The position numbers and the translations under genes are program-made. The notes under the pieces are model-generated. The model did no database searches, had not been told where the DNA came from, and saw only the letters and a program-made list of their open reading frames with translations. DNA of 64,000 nt. It comes from Acetobacter indonesiensis (GTDB lineage: Bacteria > Pseudomonadota > Alphaproteobacteria > Acetobacterales > Acetobacteraceae). Shown here in pieces: positions 48,166 through 57,371 of the stretch (within the stretch, counting starts at the first letter, position 1; each line of letters begins with the position of its first letter). The stretch covers positions 47,367 through 111,366 of the forward strand of contig NZ_BAMW01000026.1 in assembly GCF_000963945.1 (NCBI RefSeq), written 5' to 3'.

Positions 48166-49845
48166 TTACTTCGCGGCTGAAGTGGGTTTGTATGTGCTGG
48201 TAATAAACTTTGCCACGTTATCATGTAGTTGCGCCAAAGAATCCTGATGCGCATAGACCATGTGTCCGGATTCATATTGTACAATCTGCACGTTTTTGCT
48301 TAGGTCATAAGACACCGGCAGATGGCGCATTTCGTAAATACCCTGGAAGTAAGGCGTACCGAGGTCAAAATACCCCTGGTTCAGCATAACTTTCAGACTG
48401 GTGTTGTGCTTCATGGCAGACGCCAGATCAGGCAGCACATTCACCGCATTATGGATAGGGAAATCCGTATTCGGCTGCTTGTGCGAGAAATCCCATTTCA
48501 TGATGGCATCAGAAAAGAATTTGTATTCCTGATACCCGTTACCAAATGCGGGGCTGTTGCCGTAATGCAGGCTGTTCCGCGCATAGTCATTAAACGCTGC
48601 AATATAGGCAGAAGACATGGCGGAAGATTGCGGGTCGTAATACGGATATTGCGCCAACTGGTCCATTGTGGGGCCAGAAAAGCGGCTATCCAGACGACCT
48701 GTGTCGATACCTTTATCACCAAGAAGCGTTTTTTCAAACTCTCCGCCATTTACGCGCAGATCAGCTTTCTTGATGTAATCAACCGGAAGACCAGTGTAAT
48801 CATGCAGTTTCTGGGCAACGGCATCGCGCTTTTCTGGCGTAATGGCGTTTCCGTCCTGCAACGCAGAGGTATAGTCTGTCAGGGCAAAATGCTCGACTTC
48901 CTGCAGGAACGTTTTCAGATCAGCCGGCTGCGTGGGCAGGCGTTTATGATACCATGCCGTTGCCGCATAGCTGGGCAATGACAGCACATAAGGCTGATCG
49001 ACAGACGGGTTCATCTGTGCGGCATCAATATCGTTATCATAATTCAAAATCTGGGACAGCAGAATGACGCCGTTCAGATCAATACCTTTGTCATCCGCCA
49101 ACTGGTTGGCAACAATGGCGGAACGGGTTGTGCCATAGCTTTCGCCAAACAGATATTTGGGAGAATTATAGCGACCATAGCGGGACAAAAACTGCGCAAT
49201 GAAGTCTGTAAACGCATTGGCATCAGCGTCGGTGCCGAAAAAGGCTTTTTCTTTGTCGGTTCCTGTCAGGCGACCATAGCCTGTGCCCGGCGCGTCGATA
49301 AACACCAGATCGGACACGTCAAGCAGGCTGTCATTGTTGTTCACAATGCTATACGGCGCTGCTGGTGTATGCGCATCATCCGCCGTAACAACTTTTTTGG
49401 GGCCAAAAGCACCCATATGCAGCCACACGCTGGAAGACCCCGGGCCGCCGTTATAAATAAAGGTAATAGGCCGGTTTTCCGCAGCGGCTCCTTTTTTGAA
49501 ATAGGCAACGTAGAAAATTGACGCTGCTGCACCGGGCTTTTTATCTTTTTCGTCATCTGCACTGGCAGAATCATCCCACCCTTTTGGGTGAACAATCAAT
49601 GTGCCTGATACAGCCTGATACTCAATATGCGCCCCATGCACCGTAACGGAGCCATTGGAGGTAACACTTTGGGGTTTTGTGAAAAAATCCTGCCCGGCAT
49701 CTTTCTGCTTGGATGCTTCAGAAGCAGGCTTCTGATCTTCAGCCCATACTGGGGAGGCAGAAAAAGTCAGTGCTGTGGTTCCCAGCAACGCCCCTATTGC
49801 GACAACGCCTGCAAGACCAAGTTTGATCCGCTGTGTCTGTTTCAT
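48166..49845 (-). CDS. Exported serine carboxypeptidase-like peptidase (S10)
   Basis: The 559-residue protein has a signal peptide (basic KQTQRIKLG, hydrophobic, ending SPVWAED) and the S10 alpha/beta hydrolase fold. The Ser nucleophile lies in FGESYG (about S236), the oxyanion motif in FIYNGGPGSSSVW, and the Asp/His pair in NQGYFDLGTPY and YESGHMVY. S10 enzymes are more familiar in eukaryotes but occur in acetic acid bacteria and other bacteria. It is probably periplasmic and acts on peptides from the medium. Confidence 0.9.
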   Translation of the reverse strand: MKQTQRIKLGLAGVVAIGALLGTTALTFSASPVWAEDQKPASEASKQKDAGQDFFTKPQSVTSNGSVTVHGAHIEYQAVSGTLIVHPKGWDDSASADDEKDKKPGAAASIFYVAYFKKGAAAENRPITFIYNGGPGSSSVWLHMGAFGPKKVVTADDAHTPAAPYSIVNNNDSLLDVSDLVFIDAPGTGYGRLTGTDKEKAFFGTDADANAFTDFIAQFLSRYGRYNSPKYLFGESYGTTRSAIVANQLADDKGIDLNGVILLSQILNYDNDIDAAQMNPSVDQPYVLSLPSYAATAWYHKRLPTQPADLKTFLQEVEHFALTDYTSALQDGNAITPEKRDAVAQKLHDYTGLPVDYIKKADLRVNGGEFEKTLLGDKGIDTGRLDSRFSGPTMDQLAQYPYYDPQSSAMSSAYIAAFNDYARNSLHYGNSPAFGNGYQEYKFFSDAIMKWDFSHKQPNTDFPIHNAVNVLPDLASAMKHNTSLKVMLNQGYFDLGTPYFQGIYEMRHLPVSYDLSKNVQIVQYESGHMVYAHQDSLAQLHDNVAKFITSTYKPTSAAK

Positions 49846-49933
49846 AATGCATCCTGTCCGTCATGTTATAATGTTGCATTGTATCAACAAACACACAGAT
49901 CAGCCAAGGGGCCTTGCGCAGCCCAATAACGCG

Positions 49934-50887
49934 TTAGCCCGCCAAACCAACGCCAGCGGCAGAAAAATAACGGTTCACCGCCGTGCACATGGCACCCGCC
50001 ACCATGGCCCGGTGCCCCGCCTGACGAAGCGCTGCTTCATCAAGCCGGTTTGACATGAATCCCATCTCAACCAGAACAGACGGAATCTGCGCTGATTTCA
50101 GAACAGCAAAGGCCGCGTGGCGATGTGGGTGCGGCAGGAGGTTAATGCGGGACTGAAAAGAGGACACGACAGCACTGGCCATATGGGCCGACCCGCGACG
50201 TGCTTCCTCTGTCACCAGACTAGCCAGAATCTGCTGTACTTCGGGGGATGCCCCCTGCACCAGCGGCCCCCCAAAGCGGTCTGCACTATTTTCAGTCTGG
50301 GCCAGAGCCGCCGTCTGGCTATCTGACGCGCCGTGAGAATGGGTATAGACACTTGCACCGCGCACAGACGCATTGTGAAGCGCATCAGCGTGCATGGAAA
50401 TAAAGAGCGAAGCCCCATGCTGCTGTGCCAGCTCCACGCGCCCGTCTAAGGGAATAAAGCGGTCCGAGGTACGGGTCATGGCCACACGGTACCGCCCTGT
50501 GGCCAGCAGTTGCCGGTGAAGTTCATCTGCCGCAGCTTCAGCCACATGCTTTTCATACGTACCTGAAAAGCCGATAGCGCCCGGATCTTTGCCCCCGTGC
50601 CCAGGGTCAAGCATGACCAATGGCAAAGCAGGTTGCGCCTTCCCAATAATGGCCGGGGCTGAGAGGGGCGAACCAAGAGTCCCTTTCGCCCGCCCGGCGG
50701 CATGAGCGGCTGAAGCGATGAGACCTGTTGCCACAATACCAACCCCAACCAGCGCACGGCGGGTCAGAGAGTCAGGCAACAGAAGCGGCGGCGTGACGGC
50801 AGAAGGTATCAGCCCTTTAGACGGAGCATGGTCTGCCAGCCAGAGACGGGACAGCGTGTCTTTGCAGGCGGGGTGCTCTGGCGGCAT
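49934..50887 (-). CDS. N-acetylmuramoyl-L-alanine amidase (Amidase_3) with Tat-like signal
   Basis: The 317-residue protein begins with a long polar N-terminus, then a signal resembling a twin-arginine type (LTRRALVGVGIVATGLIASAAHA), then an Amidase_3 domain starting VMLDPGHGGKDPGAIG, with zinc His residues there and in SMHADAL, and the catalytic Glu in VLVEMGFMSN. Such AmiC-type enzymes split daughter cells by cutting peptide side chains from peptidoglycan. Divergent from rne across a long gap. Confidence 0.9.
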   Translation of the reverse strand: MPPEHPACKDTLSRLWLADHAPSKGLIPSAVTPPLLLPDSLTRRALVGVGIVATGLIASAAHAAGRAKGTLGSPLSAPAIIGKAQPALPLVMLDPGHGGKDPGAIGFSGTYEKHVAEAAADELHRQLLATGRYRVAMTRTSDRFIPLDGRVELAQQHGASLFISMHADALHNASVRGASVYTHSHGASDSQTAALAQTENSADRFGGPLVQGASPEVQQILASLVTEEARRGSAHMASAVVSSFQSRINLLPHPHRHAAFAVLKSAQIPSVLVEMGFMSNRLDEAALRQAGHRAMVAGAMCTAVNRYFSAAGVGLAG

Positions 50888-51374
50888 AATTTTCTCGCAC
50901 CTTCATAGAAAACTGTGTGGCACTGTTGCGCCTAATAATGTCGAAACCGTGTCAGAACAGAAAGACCTAAAAAACAGTTATTCTGAACGGCTTGCGGTTT
51001 GTTCCGCTTTGCGTCATGTTGGGGAGGCATGGCTCAAGGCAGATTGCCCGTCATGCATCCTGTTTCCGCTCCTTTTTTCGTCAAAGGGCGCGGCTGGCGT
51101 TACAGCGCCGCCCCGCGCGGATGGGATCAGGAAACATTGGTTGAAGGATACATGACCATCGCCCGGGGCCTTAGTGTTGAGTGCATGACCAGAGCGGAGA
51201 CAGAATTCTGTTCCCGTCGCTCTGCTGTCACCTCGCTGTCCGGGCAGGGCTCTGCCCCTCTTATTTTCGCAAATACCTATTCTTGCCAGTTGGAAGCGCC
51301 CCCGTCCTGTGCCCCCCCGCCCCTGCGGATGCACCGGACAGGCCGGCCACCAGCGCACCGGAGTTTTTCTTTTT
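50888..51374 (+). other. Long leader region upstream of rne
   Basis: About 490 bases with no gene on either strand that I would support. In many bacteria rne has a long structured 5' leader through which RNase E cuts its own mRNA, so this stretch may hold such a leader and the rne promoter, together with the amidase promoter on the other strand. No start point can be read. Confidence 0.4.
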
Positions 51375-54257
51375 ATGTCAAAGCGTATGCTGATCGATGC
51401 GACGCACGCGGAAGAAACGCGCGTCGTCGTGATGGATGGAAACAGACTTGAAGACTATGATGTTGAGGCCGCTGCCAAAAAGCAGCTTAAAGGGAACATC
51501 TACCTTGCCCGCGTTGTTCGCGTAGAGCCTAGCCTTCAGGCCGCCTTTGTTGAATATGGCGGCAACCGTCACGGTTTTCTGGCCTTCAGCGAAATTCACC
51601 CCGACTATTACCAGATTCCGGTCGCCGACCGTGAAAAGCTGCTGGCCCTGCAGGCAGAAGAAGAACAGCTTCTTGACGAGTCCGATAACGAGGACACGGA
51701 CGCTGAATCTGACGTGCCCCTGAACGACGCCGCAACAGCCGAAACAGACGGCGTTGAATCTGGTGAGGCTGACGGCGCAGCAGAAGCCAGCGAAGACGCT
51801 CCGCGCCAGAATAATCGGTCAAACGCACCCGATTATGTTGGTGGTGAAACCGACACGGGCGAAGAAGCCCTGATTCAGAAGCGCATTGCGCGCTTCATGC
51901 GGAACTACCGCATTCAGGAAGTTATCCGCCGCCGGCAGGTTCTGCTGGTTCAGGTTGTCAAGGAAGAACGCGGCAACAAGGGGGCCGCGCTGACCACCTA
52001 CGTGTCTCTGGCTGGCCGTTACTGCGTATTGATGCCAAACGCGCTGCGTGGTGGCGGGGTATCGCGCAAAATTACGTCTGTGGCTGACCGTCGTCGTCTG
52101 CGTGATATTATTTCTGACCTGAACCTGCCCCGTGGCATGGCCATGATTGTGCGTACGGCTGGTGCCCAACGCCCTGGCCCGGAAATTACGCGCGATTGCG
52201 AATATTTGCTTCATCTGTGGGATGACATTCGCGAGCTGACGATGCAGTCGGTCGCCCCAGCACTGATTTATGAAGAAGCGAGCCTTGTAAAACGCGCCAT
52301 CCGCGACGTTTACACGCGTGAAATTAGCGAAATTCTGGTGGATGGGGAAAGTGGCTGGAAAGCGGCACGCGATTTCATGCGCCTGCTGATGCCGCAGCAT
52401 GCTGAAAAAGTGCGCCTGTGGAACAAGGAAAACCAGCCGCTCTTTACCCACTACCATGTGGAAGGGCATCTGGACGCCATGTTCTCGCCCGTCGTGTCGC
52501 TGCGGTCAGGTGGGTATCTGGTCATCAACCAGACGGAAGCGCTGGTCGCGATTGACGTGAACTCCGGCAAGGCGACCAATCAGCGCAATATTGAAGAAAC
52601 CGCCTACCGCACCAATCAGGAAGCGGCTGATGAAGTCGCGCGTCAGTTGCGCCTGCGCGATCTGGCCGGGCTGATTGTGATCGACTTCATTGATATGGAG
52701 TCACGTCGCCACAACATCACAATCGAACGTCGCCTGAAAGATGCCCTGCGGCAGGACCGCGCCCGCATCCAGATGGGCTCGATTTCTCACTTTGGTCTGC
52801 TGGAAATGTCACGCCAGCGGCTACGCCCATCTGTGGCGGAAGCGGCCTTTACCACCTGCCCGCACTGTCAGGGCACGGGGATGGTTCGTGGCATTGAAAG
52901 CTCGGCCCTGCATGTGTTGCGTGCGGTTGAAGAAGAGGGCGCACGCCGCCGCGCTTCAGTTATTACCGTTCATGTTGCAGGTGAAATCGCGCTGTATGTG
53001 CTGAACAACAAGCGCGACTGGCTGGCTGAAATTGAAAAACGCCACCACATGGAAATCCTGTTTGCGGCTGACTCCTCGCTGCCGATTCCGGAAATCCGGA
53101 TTGAGCGCCTGCAGCCGCCGCGCGTAAGCCGTGCACCGCATGTGTTGCCACCAGTGGAAAATGTTGCCGCTGAAACACCAGCGCAGGCACAGGTCATCGA
53201 AGCGGAAGCGGATGGAGAAGAAAACCAGACCGCCGTCCCAGCCGTGACCGAAGCCGCAGGCAGCGACGAAGAACCGCGCCGTCGCCGTCGCCGTCGTCGC
53301 CGTCGTGGTGGGGGCAACGGGCAGCGTGACGAACAGCAGACCCAGCAGAACGATGCTACGGATGAACAGGGTGAAGAACCGGTTGCCGCAGCAGCCAACG
53401 CACAGCATCAGGCACCAGCCAAGCATGACGAAAACGGCAATCTGGTGCCAGGGCGTCGCCGCACCCGTCATTCACGTGTGCAGCGTGAGGATCGCCCTGA
53501 AATTCGGGTAGCGATTGAAGAAGGTCCGGCTCCTCGCCCGGAACGCCCGGCGCGGCCTGTGTGGCAGGGTCCGACACCAGCCAATCCGTTTGGTGGCAGC
53601 ATCGATATTTTCGATCTGATCGAAAATAGCGTGAATGATGCTGATGCCGCAGCACAACCTGCACGGGTTGCTCCCACAGCCAAGACCACACCAGCGGTTG
53701 AACCCCCGGTTGTGGCCCCAGAGCCAACTGAAGCTGAACCGCATACGGCACCAGAAGCCGTGGACACGGACGCCGAAGGTGCAGCAGAAGAAACCAAGCC
53801 GACCCGCCGCCGTACGCCGCGTCGCCGTCGGAAAACAGAGGGTGAGGACGCGGACGCACCCGTCGCTGAAACCCCTGCTGAAGAGCAGGCCGATGCGCCG
53901 GAAGAAGACGCGCCCAAACCACGCCGTCGTCGCACCACGCGCAAGGTAGCGGATGCAGTGGCTGACACTGCTGAAGCGACAGAAGAAGCCAAACCGCGCG
54001 GCCGCCGTCGCACATCGCGCACAACAGCGGCAGCAGCCCCTTCTGAAGCGGACACTGCTGCCGATGACGCAACGGAAGAGCAGAAGCCTGCCCCCCGTCG
54101 CCGTCGCACTGCGGCCAAAGCGACAGTTGCGGAAAGCAAAAGCGAAGACACTGCTGCTGACGGCAAGGATGCTGCTGATCCGTCCATCGTGCAGCCGATC
54201 GTCATTGATGACGAACAGCCGGCTACCCGCCGTCGCACGGGGTGGTGGCGTCGTTAA
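51375..54257 (+). CDS. rne: Ribonuclease E
   Basis: RNase E is the core endonuclease of mRNA decay and rRNA/tRNA processing. The 960-residue protein has an S1 domain interrupted by an acidic insertion (about 95-165), catalytic Asp394 (AIDVNSGK) and Asp437 (IDFIDM), the zinc link CPHC (C495/C498) and a disordered tail of about 400 residues with at least seven Arg-rich patches (RRRRRR, RRRTPRRRRK, PRRRRTT and others) separated by acidic Ala/Glu stretches. The protein ends TGWWRR; a GWW tail binds PNPase in Caulobacter. Start ATG 51375 (MSKRMLID) follows CGGAG. Confidence 0.95.
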   Translation: MSKRMLIDATHAEETRVVVMDGNRLEDYDVEAAAKKQLKGNIYLARVVRVEPSLQAAFVEYGGNRHGFLAFSEIHPDYYQIPVADREKLLALQAEEEQLLDESDNEDTDAESDVPLNDAATAETDGVESGEADGAAEASEDAPRQNNRSNAPDYVGGETDTGEEALIQKRIARFMRNYRIQEVIRRRQVLLVQVVKEERGNKGAALTTYVSLAGRYCVLMPNALRGGGVSRKITSVADRRRLRDIISDLNLPRGMAMIVRTAGAQRPGPEITRDCEYLLHLWDDIRELTMQSVAPALIYEEASLVKRAIRDVYTREISEILVDGESGWKAARDFMRLLMPQHAEKVRLWNKENQPLFTHYHVEGHLDAMFSPVVSLRSGGYLVINQTEALVAIDVNSGKATNQRNIEETAYRTNQEAADEVARQLRLRDLAGLIVIDFIDMESRRHNITIERRLKDALRQDRARIQMGSISHFGLLEMSRQRLRPSVAEAAFTTCPHCQGTGMVRGIESSALHVLRAVEEEGARRRASVITVHVAGEIALYVLNNKRDWLAEIEKRHHMEILFAADSSLPIPEIRIERLQPPRVSRAPHVLPPVENVAAETPAQAQVIEAEADGEENQTAVPAVTEAAGSDEEPRRRRRRRRRRGGGNGQRDEQQTQQNDATDEQGEEPVAAAANAQHQAPAKHDENGNLVPGRRRTRHSRVQREDRPEIRVAIEEGPAPRPERPARPVWQGPTPANPFGGSIDIFDLIENSVNDADAAAQPARVAPTAKTTPAVEPPVVAPEPTEAEPHTAPEAVDTDAEGAAEETKPTRRRTPRRRRKTEGEDADAPVAETPAEEQADAPEEDAPKPRRRRTTRKVADAVADTAEATEEAKPRGRRRTSRTTAAAAPSEADTAADDATEEQKPAPRRRRTAAKATVAESKSEDTAADGKDAADPSIVQPIVIDDEQPATRRRTGWWRR

Positions 54258-54267
54258 GGGATAATTG

Positions 54268-54296
54268 CCTGGGGCGTGTTTTGAACACGCCCCAGG
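54268..54296 (+). terminator. Hairpin between rne and hisG
   Basis: A 13-bp perfect stem cctggggcgtgtt / aacacgccccagg with a 3-base loop follows rne by about 10 bases. The T tract is poor (ttgccc), so it may protect the 3' end or partly terminate. Confidence 0.7.
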
Positions 54297-54384
54297 TTGC
54301 CCTGCTGCCTTTGATACCGGGCCGCCTTGTGCTAGGAGTGCCGCCGTCGCGCTTCTTTTGCCCTGCTGTCCGACCGGAGTTTTT

Positions 54385-55134
54385 ATGACCGTGCCCCAGC
54401 CTGATCTTCAGACCGTACGCTCTTCGGGCACGGAAACACGGGGGCCGCTGGTTCTGGCCCTGCCCAAAGGGCGTATCCTGAAAGCTGTTACGCCGCTTCT
54501 GGCCCAATCTGGCTGCGCGCCAGCTGATGATTGTCTGGGCGACAACAGCCGCAAGCTGCGCTTTCCCACCCAAGACCCGCAACTGGATGTTGTGCGCGTA
54601 AGGTCGTTTGACGTAGCGACATTTGTGGCGTCTGGCGGCGCACAGATTGGCATCTGTGGTGCGGACGTGCTGATGGAATTTGATTACCCGGAAATTTATG
54701 CCCCGCTTGATCTGGGTATTGGCGGATGCCGCATTTCCATCGCGCAGCCAAAAGAGTTACCGCATGACCCGGCTGAATGGGCCAGATGGTCAGAAGTGCG
54801 TGCCGCCACAAAATATCCGGCTGTAACACGGCGCTATTTTGCCGCACGCGGCATTAACGCCAATATTGTGCATCTGCATGGCGCTATGGAATTGGCCCCC
54901 ATGCTGGGCCTTTCTCGTCTGATTGTGGATCTGGTCGATACCGGATCAACCCTGCGCGCCAATGGCCTGCGAGAGGTTGAGACGATTGCCCATGTCACCA
55001 GCCGTCTGATTGTTAACAGAACGGCACTGAAAACGCGGCCTGAAGAAATTGCCGCCATCATAACCCGATTCCGTACGGCTCTTGAGGCCACAGCCAAACA
55101 GACCGAGAACGCTAAGGCAGAGCAGTCTTCATGA
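54385..55134 (+). CDS. hisG: ATP phosphoribosyltransferase, short form
   Basis: HisG condenses ATP and PRPP in the first step of histidine synthesis. The 249-residue protein has the periplasmic-binding-protein-like catalytic fold with LALPKGRIL, GICGADVLMEF and the PRPP loop VDLVDTGSTLRANGL. It lacks the C-terminal regulatory domain of long HisG, so it is the short type that needs HisZ, which is not in this window. It has a short proline-rich N-terminal extension. ATG 54385 follows CGGAG; the stop overlaps hisD by 4 bases. Confidence 0.93.
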   Translation: MTVPQPDLQTVRSSGTETRGPLVLALPKGRILKAVTPLLAQSGCAPADDCLGDNSRKLRFPTQDPQLDVVRVRSFDVATFVASGGAQIGICGADVLMEFDYPEIYAPLDLGIGGCRISIAQPKELPHDPAEWARWSEVRAATKYPAVTRRYFAARGINANIVHLHGAMELAPMLGLSRLIVDLVDTGSTLRANGLREVETIAHVTSRLIVNRTALKTRPEEIAAIITRFRTALEATAKQTENAKAEQSS

Positions 55135-56444
55135 AACGGTTAGACATTCGCGATTCTGATTTTGAAACCGCTTTTGCGTCCCTGCTGACGGCGCGGGAAG
55201 AGCAAGGGCAGGAAGTTCATGCTCCGGTTGCGGATATTCTGGGGCAAGTGCGCCGCGATGGTGATACTGCCTTATGCGCGTTGACAGAAAAGTTTGACCG
55301 TCTGCCGCTAACACCTGAAAAACTGGCTTTCACTGCTGACGAAGTAGCCGAAGCCCGTGCAAAGGTGAGCCCCGAATTACTGGCAGCATTGGATGTTGCG
55401 GCGGAACGGATCGAATCTTTCCATAAAGCGCAGTTACCAGAGGGTATTCGTTACACAGATGATGCAGGCATGACGCTGGGCATGCGCTGGATCCCGCTGG
55501 ATGCCGTTGGCCTGTATGTTCCGGGTGGCAAAGCCGCCTATCCGTCTTCTGTGCTGATGAACGCTATTCCTGCCCGTGTAGCGGGTGTTCAGCGCCTGGC
55601 TATGTGTGTGCCCACCCCGGACGGTGTGATTAACCCGCTGGTTCTGGCAGCAGCCCATCGGTCAGGGGTAACGGAAATCTACCGTGTTGGGGGGGCGCAG
55701 GCCGTGGGGGCCATGGCATTTGGCACCCAGACCATTCGCCCGGTTGATCGTATTGTCGGCCCCGGCAATGCCTACGTGGCAGAAGCCAAACGGCAGGTGT
55801 TCGGGCATGTCGGCATTGATAGCATTGCGGGGCCATCTGATGTGGTCGTGATTGCCGATTCGGCTACGGACCCTCGCCTGATTGCGCTTGATCTGCTGGC
55901 GCAGGCTGAACATGACGAACTGGCGCAGGCCACGCTTATTACGCCTGATGCCGCTTTTGCCGACACCGTTATTGCAGCCGTTGAAACCGAACTGCGCACC
56001 CTGTCACGTTCCGCCATTGCCGGGGCAAGCTGGGAGCGAAACGGGGCGGTGCTCATTGTGCGCTCACTGGAAGAAGCGGTTGAACTGGCAAACCGTCTGG
56101 CACCCGAGCATCTTGAGCTGATGGTGGATGACCCGGAAAGCCTGTTTGTGCATGTACGGCACGCAGGCGCGGTTTTCCTTGGCCGCTACTGCCCGGAAGC
56201 CGTGGGGGATTACGTCGGTGGCCCCAACCATGTGCTGCCCACATCCCGTACGGCACGCTTTGCATCTGGCCTGTCTGTTTTTGACTTCCTGAAACGCACC
56301 ACTTTCCTATCCGGTGGGCCGGATGCGCTGCGGCGTATTGGCCCCGCCGGGGTGGCATTGGCGCATGCAGAAGGGCTTGAAGCCCATGCCCTGAGCATCT
56401 CCGCCCGACTGGATGCTTTGGCGCACGGCACACCTAATGCTTGA
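55131..56444 (+). CDS. hisD: Histidinol dehydrogenase
   Basis: HisD oxidises histidinol to histidine in two NAD-dependent steps. The 437-residue protein has the expected motifs: GLYVPGGKAAYPSSVLMN, VGGAQAVGAMAFGT, GPGNAYVAEAKRQVFG, DSIAGPSDVVVIAD, QAEHDELAQ and GPNHVLPTSRTARF. Length and order are normal. It overlaps hisG, so both are one operon; the next gene, infA, is 71 bases away and probably has its own promoter. Confidence 0.97.
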   Translation: MKRLDIRDSDFETAFASLLTAREEQGQEVHAPVADILGQVRRDGDTALCALTEKFDRLPLTPEKLAFTADEVAEARAKVSPELLAALDVAAERIESFHKAQLPEGIRYTDDAGMTLGMRWIPLDAVGLYVPGGKAAYPSSVLMNAIPARVAGVQRLAMCVPTPDGVINPLVLAAAHRSGVTEIYRVGGAQAVGAMAFGTQTIRPVDRIVGPGNAYVAEAKRQVFGHVGIDSIAGPSDVVVIADSATDPRLIALDLLAQAEHDELAQATLITPDAAFADTVIAAVETELRTLSRSAIAGASWERNGAVLIVRSLEEAVELANRLAPEHLELMVDDPESLFVHVRHAGAVFLGRYCPEAVGDYVGGPNHVLPTSRTARFASGLSVFDFLKRTTFLSGGPDALRRIGPAGVALAHAEGLEAHALSISARLDALAHGTPNA

Positions 56445-56515
56445 CCGGATACGGTCCCTCACCCATATCTGCACATCCAAACTGTAACGAGGCTTTAAAA
56501 TGAACGAAGGACGCC

Positions 56516-56734
56516 ATGTCTAAAGAAGACATGATTGAATTTAGCGGCACGGTAACTGAACTGCTGCCCAACGCGATGTTCCGGGTAAAACTCGACAACG
56601 AACACATGATTCTGGCGCACACCAGCGGCAAAATGCGCAAGAACCGCATTCGTGTGCTGGCCGGTGACCGCGTGAATGTTGAAATGACACCCTATGACCT
56701 TTCAAAAGGTCGCATCACCTTCCGCTTCAAGTAA
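56516..56734 (+). CDS. infA: Translation initiation factor IF-1
   Basis: IF-1 blocks the ribosomal A site during initiation. The 72-residue S1-type protein ([19 protein letters not shown] to GRITFRFK) has exactly the family length and is nearly invariant. AAGGA lies about 10 bases before the start. The order infA-maf-rng-yacG is conserved in alphaproteobacteria. Confidence 0.98.
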   Translation: MSKEDMIEFSGTVTELLPNAMFRVKLDNEHMILAHTSGKMRKNRIRVLAGDRVNVEMTPYDLSKGRITFRFK

Positions 56735-56738
56735 GACA

Positions 56739-57371
56739 ATGACCGCATCCGGGCCCAATGGCACGGAAAAAGCGGCGCGTCCTGCCTTTGTGCTGGCTTC
56801 GGCATCGCCCCGCCGGCTGGACCTTCTGGCCCAGCTGGGGCTGACGCCTGATCGCGTTTTTCCTGCCGATATTGATGAAACACCCGCGCGTGACGAACAG
56901 CCACGCCCGTACGTGCGTCGCATGGCAGCAGAAAAAGCCGTATCGGTTGCCAGCCAGATAACAGACCCGGCCCTGGTGCTTGGCGCTGACACAGTGGTAG
57001 CCCTTGGCCGCCGCATTCTGCCAAAAGCTGAAGACAGAGACACCGCGCGTGCCTGCCTGCGGATGCTTTCTGGCCGCCGCCACACGGTGCTGACAGCGAT
57101 CCACTGCCGCCCTACAGCTACCTGGCCGAATGGCCGTGTCTGTGAGCGAATTGTAGAAACCGCTGTTATCTTTTCCCGCCTGACAGAGCAGCAGATCGAA
57201 GCACTGCTTGACGCTGGTGATTGGCAAGGCAAAGCCGGGGGCTATGCCCTGCAGGGCCATGCCGCAGGCTTTATCCGCTTTGTATCAGGTAGCCCATCAG
57301 CGGTTATCGGGTTGCCCCTGTTCGAAACAGCCCAATTACTGCGGGGTCAGCCTTATCACTGGGTGTCGTGA
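56739..57371 (+). CDS. maf: Maf-like nucleotide pyrophosphatase
   Basis: Maf proteins hydrolyse non-canonical or modified nucleoside triphosphates. The 210-residue protein shows FVLASASPRRLDLL, the Asp/Lys-containing GADTVVAL (about 85-92) and the C-terminal GKAGGYALQGHAAGFIRFVSGSPSAVIGLPL. An N-terminal extension of about 13 residues precedes the family start. ATG 56739 is 2 bases after the infA stop, and the stop overlaps the RNase G GTG. Confidence 0.93.
   Translation: MTASGPNGTEKAARPAFVLASASPRRLDLLAQLGLTPDRVFPADIDETPARDEQPRPYVRRMAAEKAVSVASQITDPALVLGADTVVALGRRILPKAEDRDTARACLRMLSGRRHTVLTAIHCRPTATWPNGRVCERIVETAVIFSRLTEQQIEALLDAGDWQGKAGGYALQGHAAGFIRFVSGSPSAVIGLPLFETAQLLRGQPYHWVS

Noticed and set aside
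50999..51451. Gene of about 150 codons in the rne leader
   Set aside because: It overlaps the rne start in another frame, has no ribosome-binding site and has random-looking composition.
53356..54238. Open frames opposite the rne tail
   Set aside because: They arise from the repetitive Arg/Ala/Glu codons of the disordered tail.
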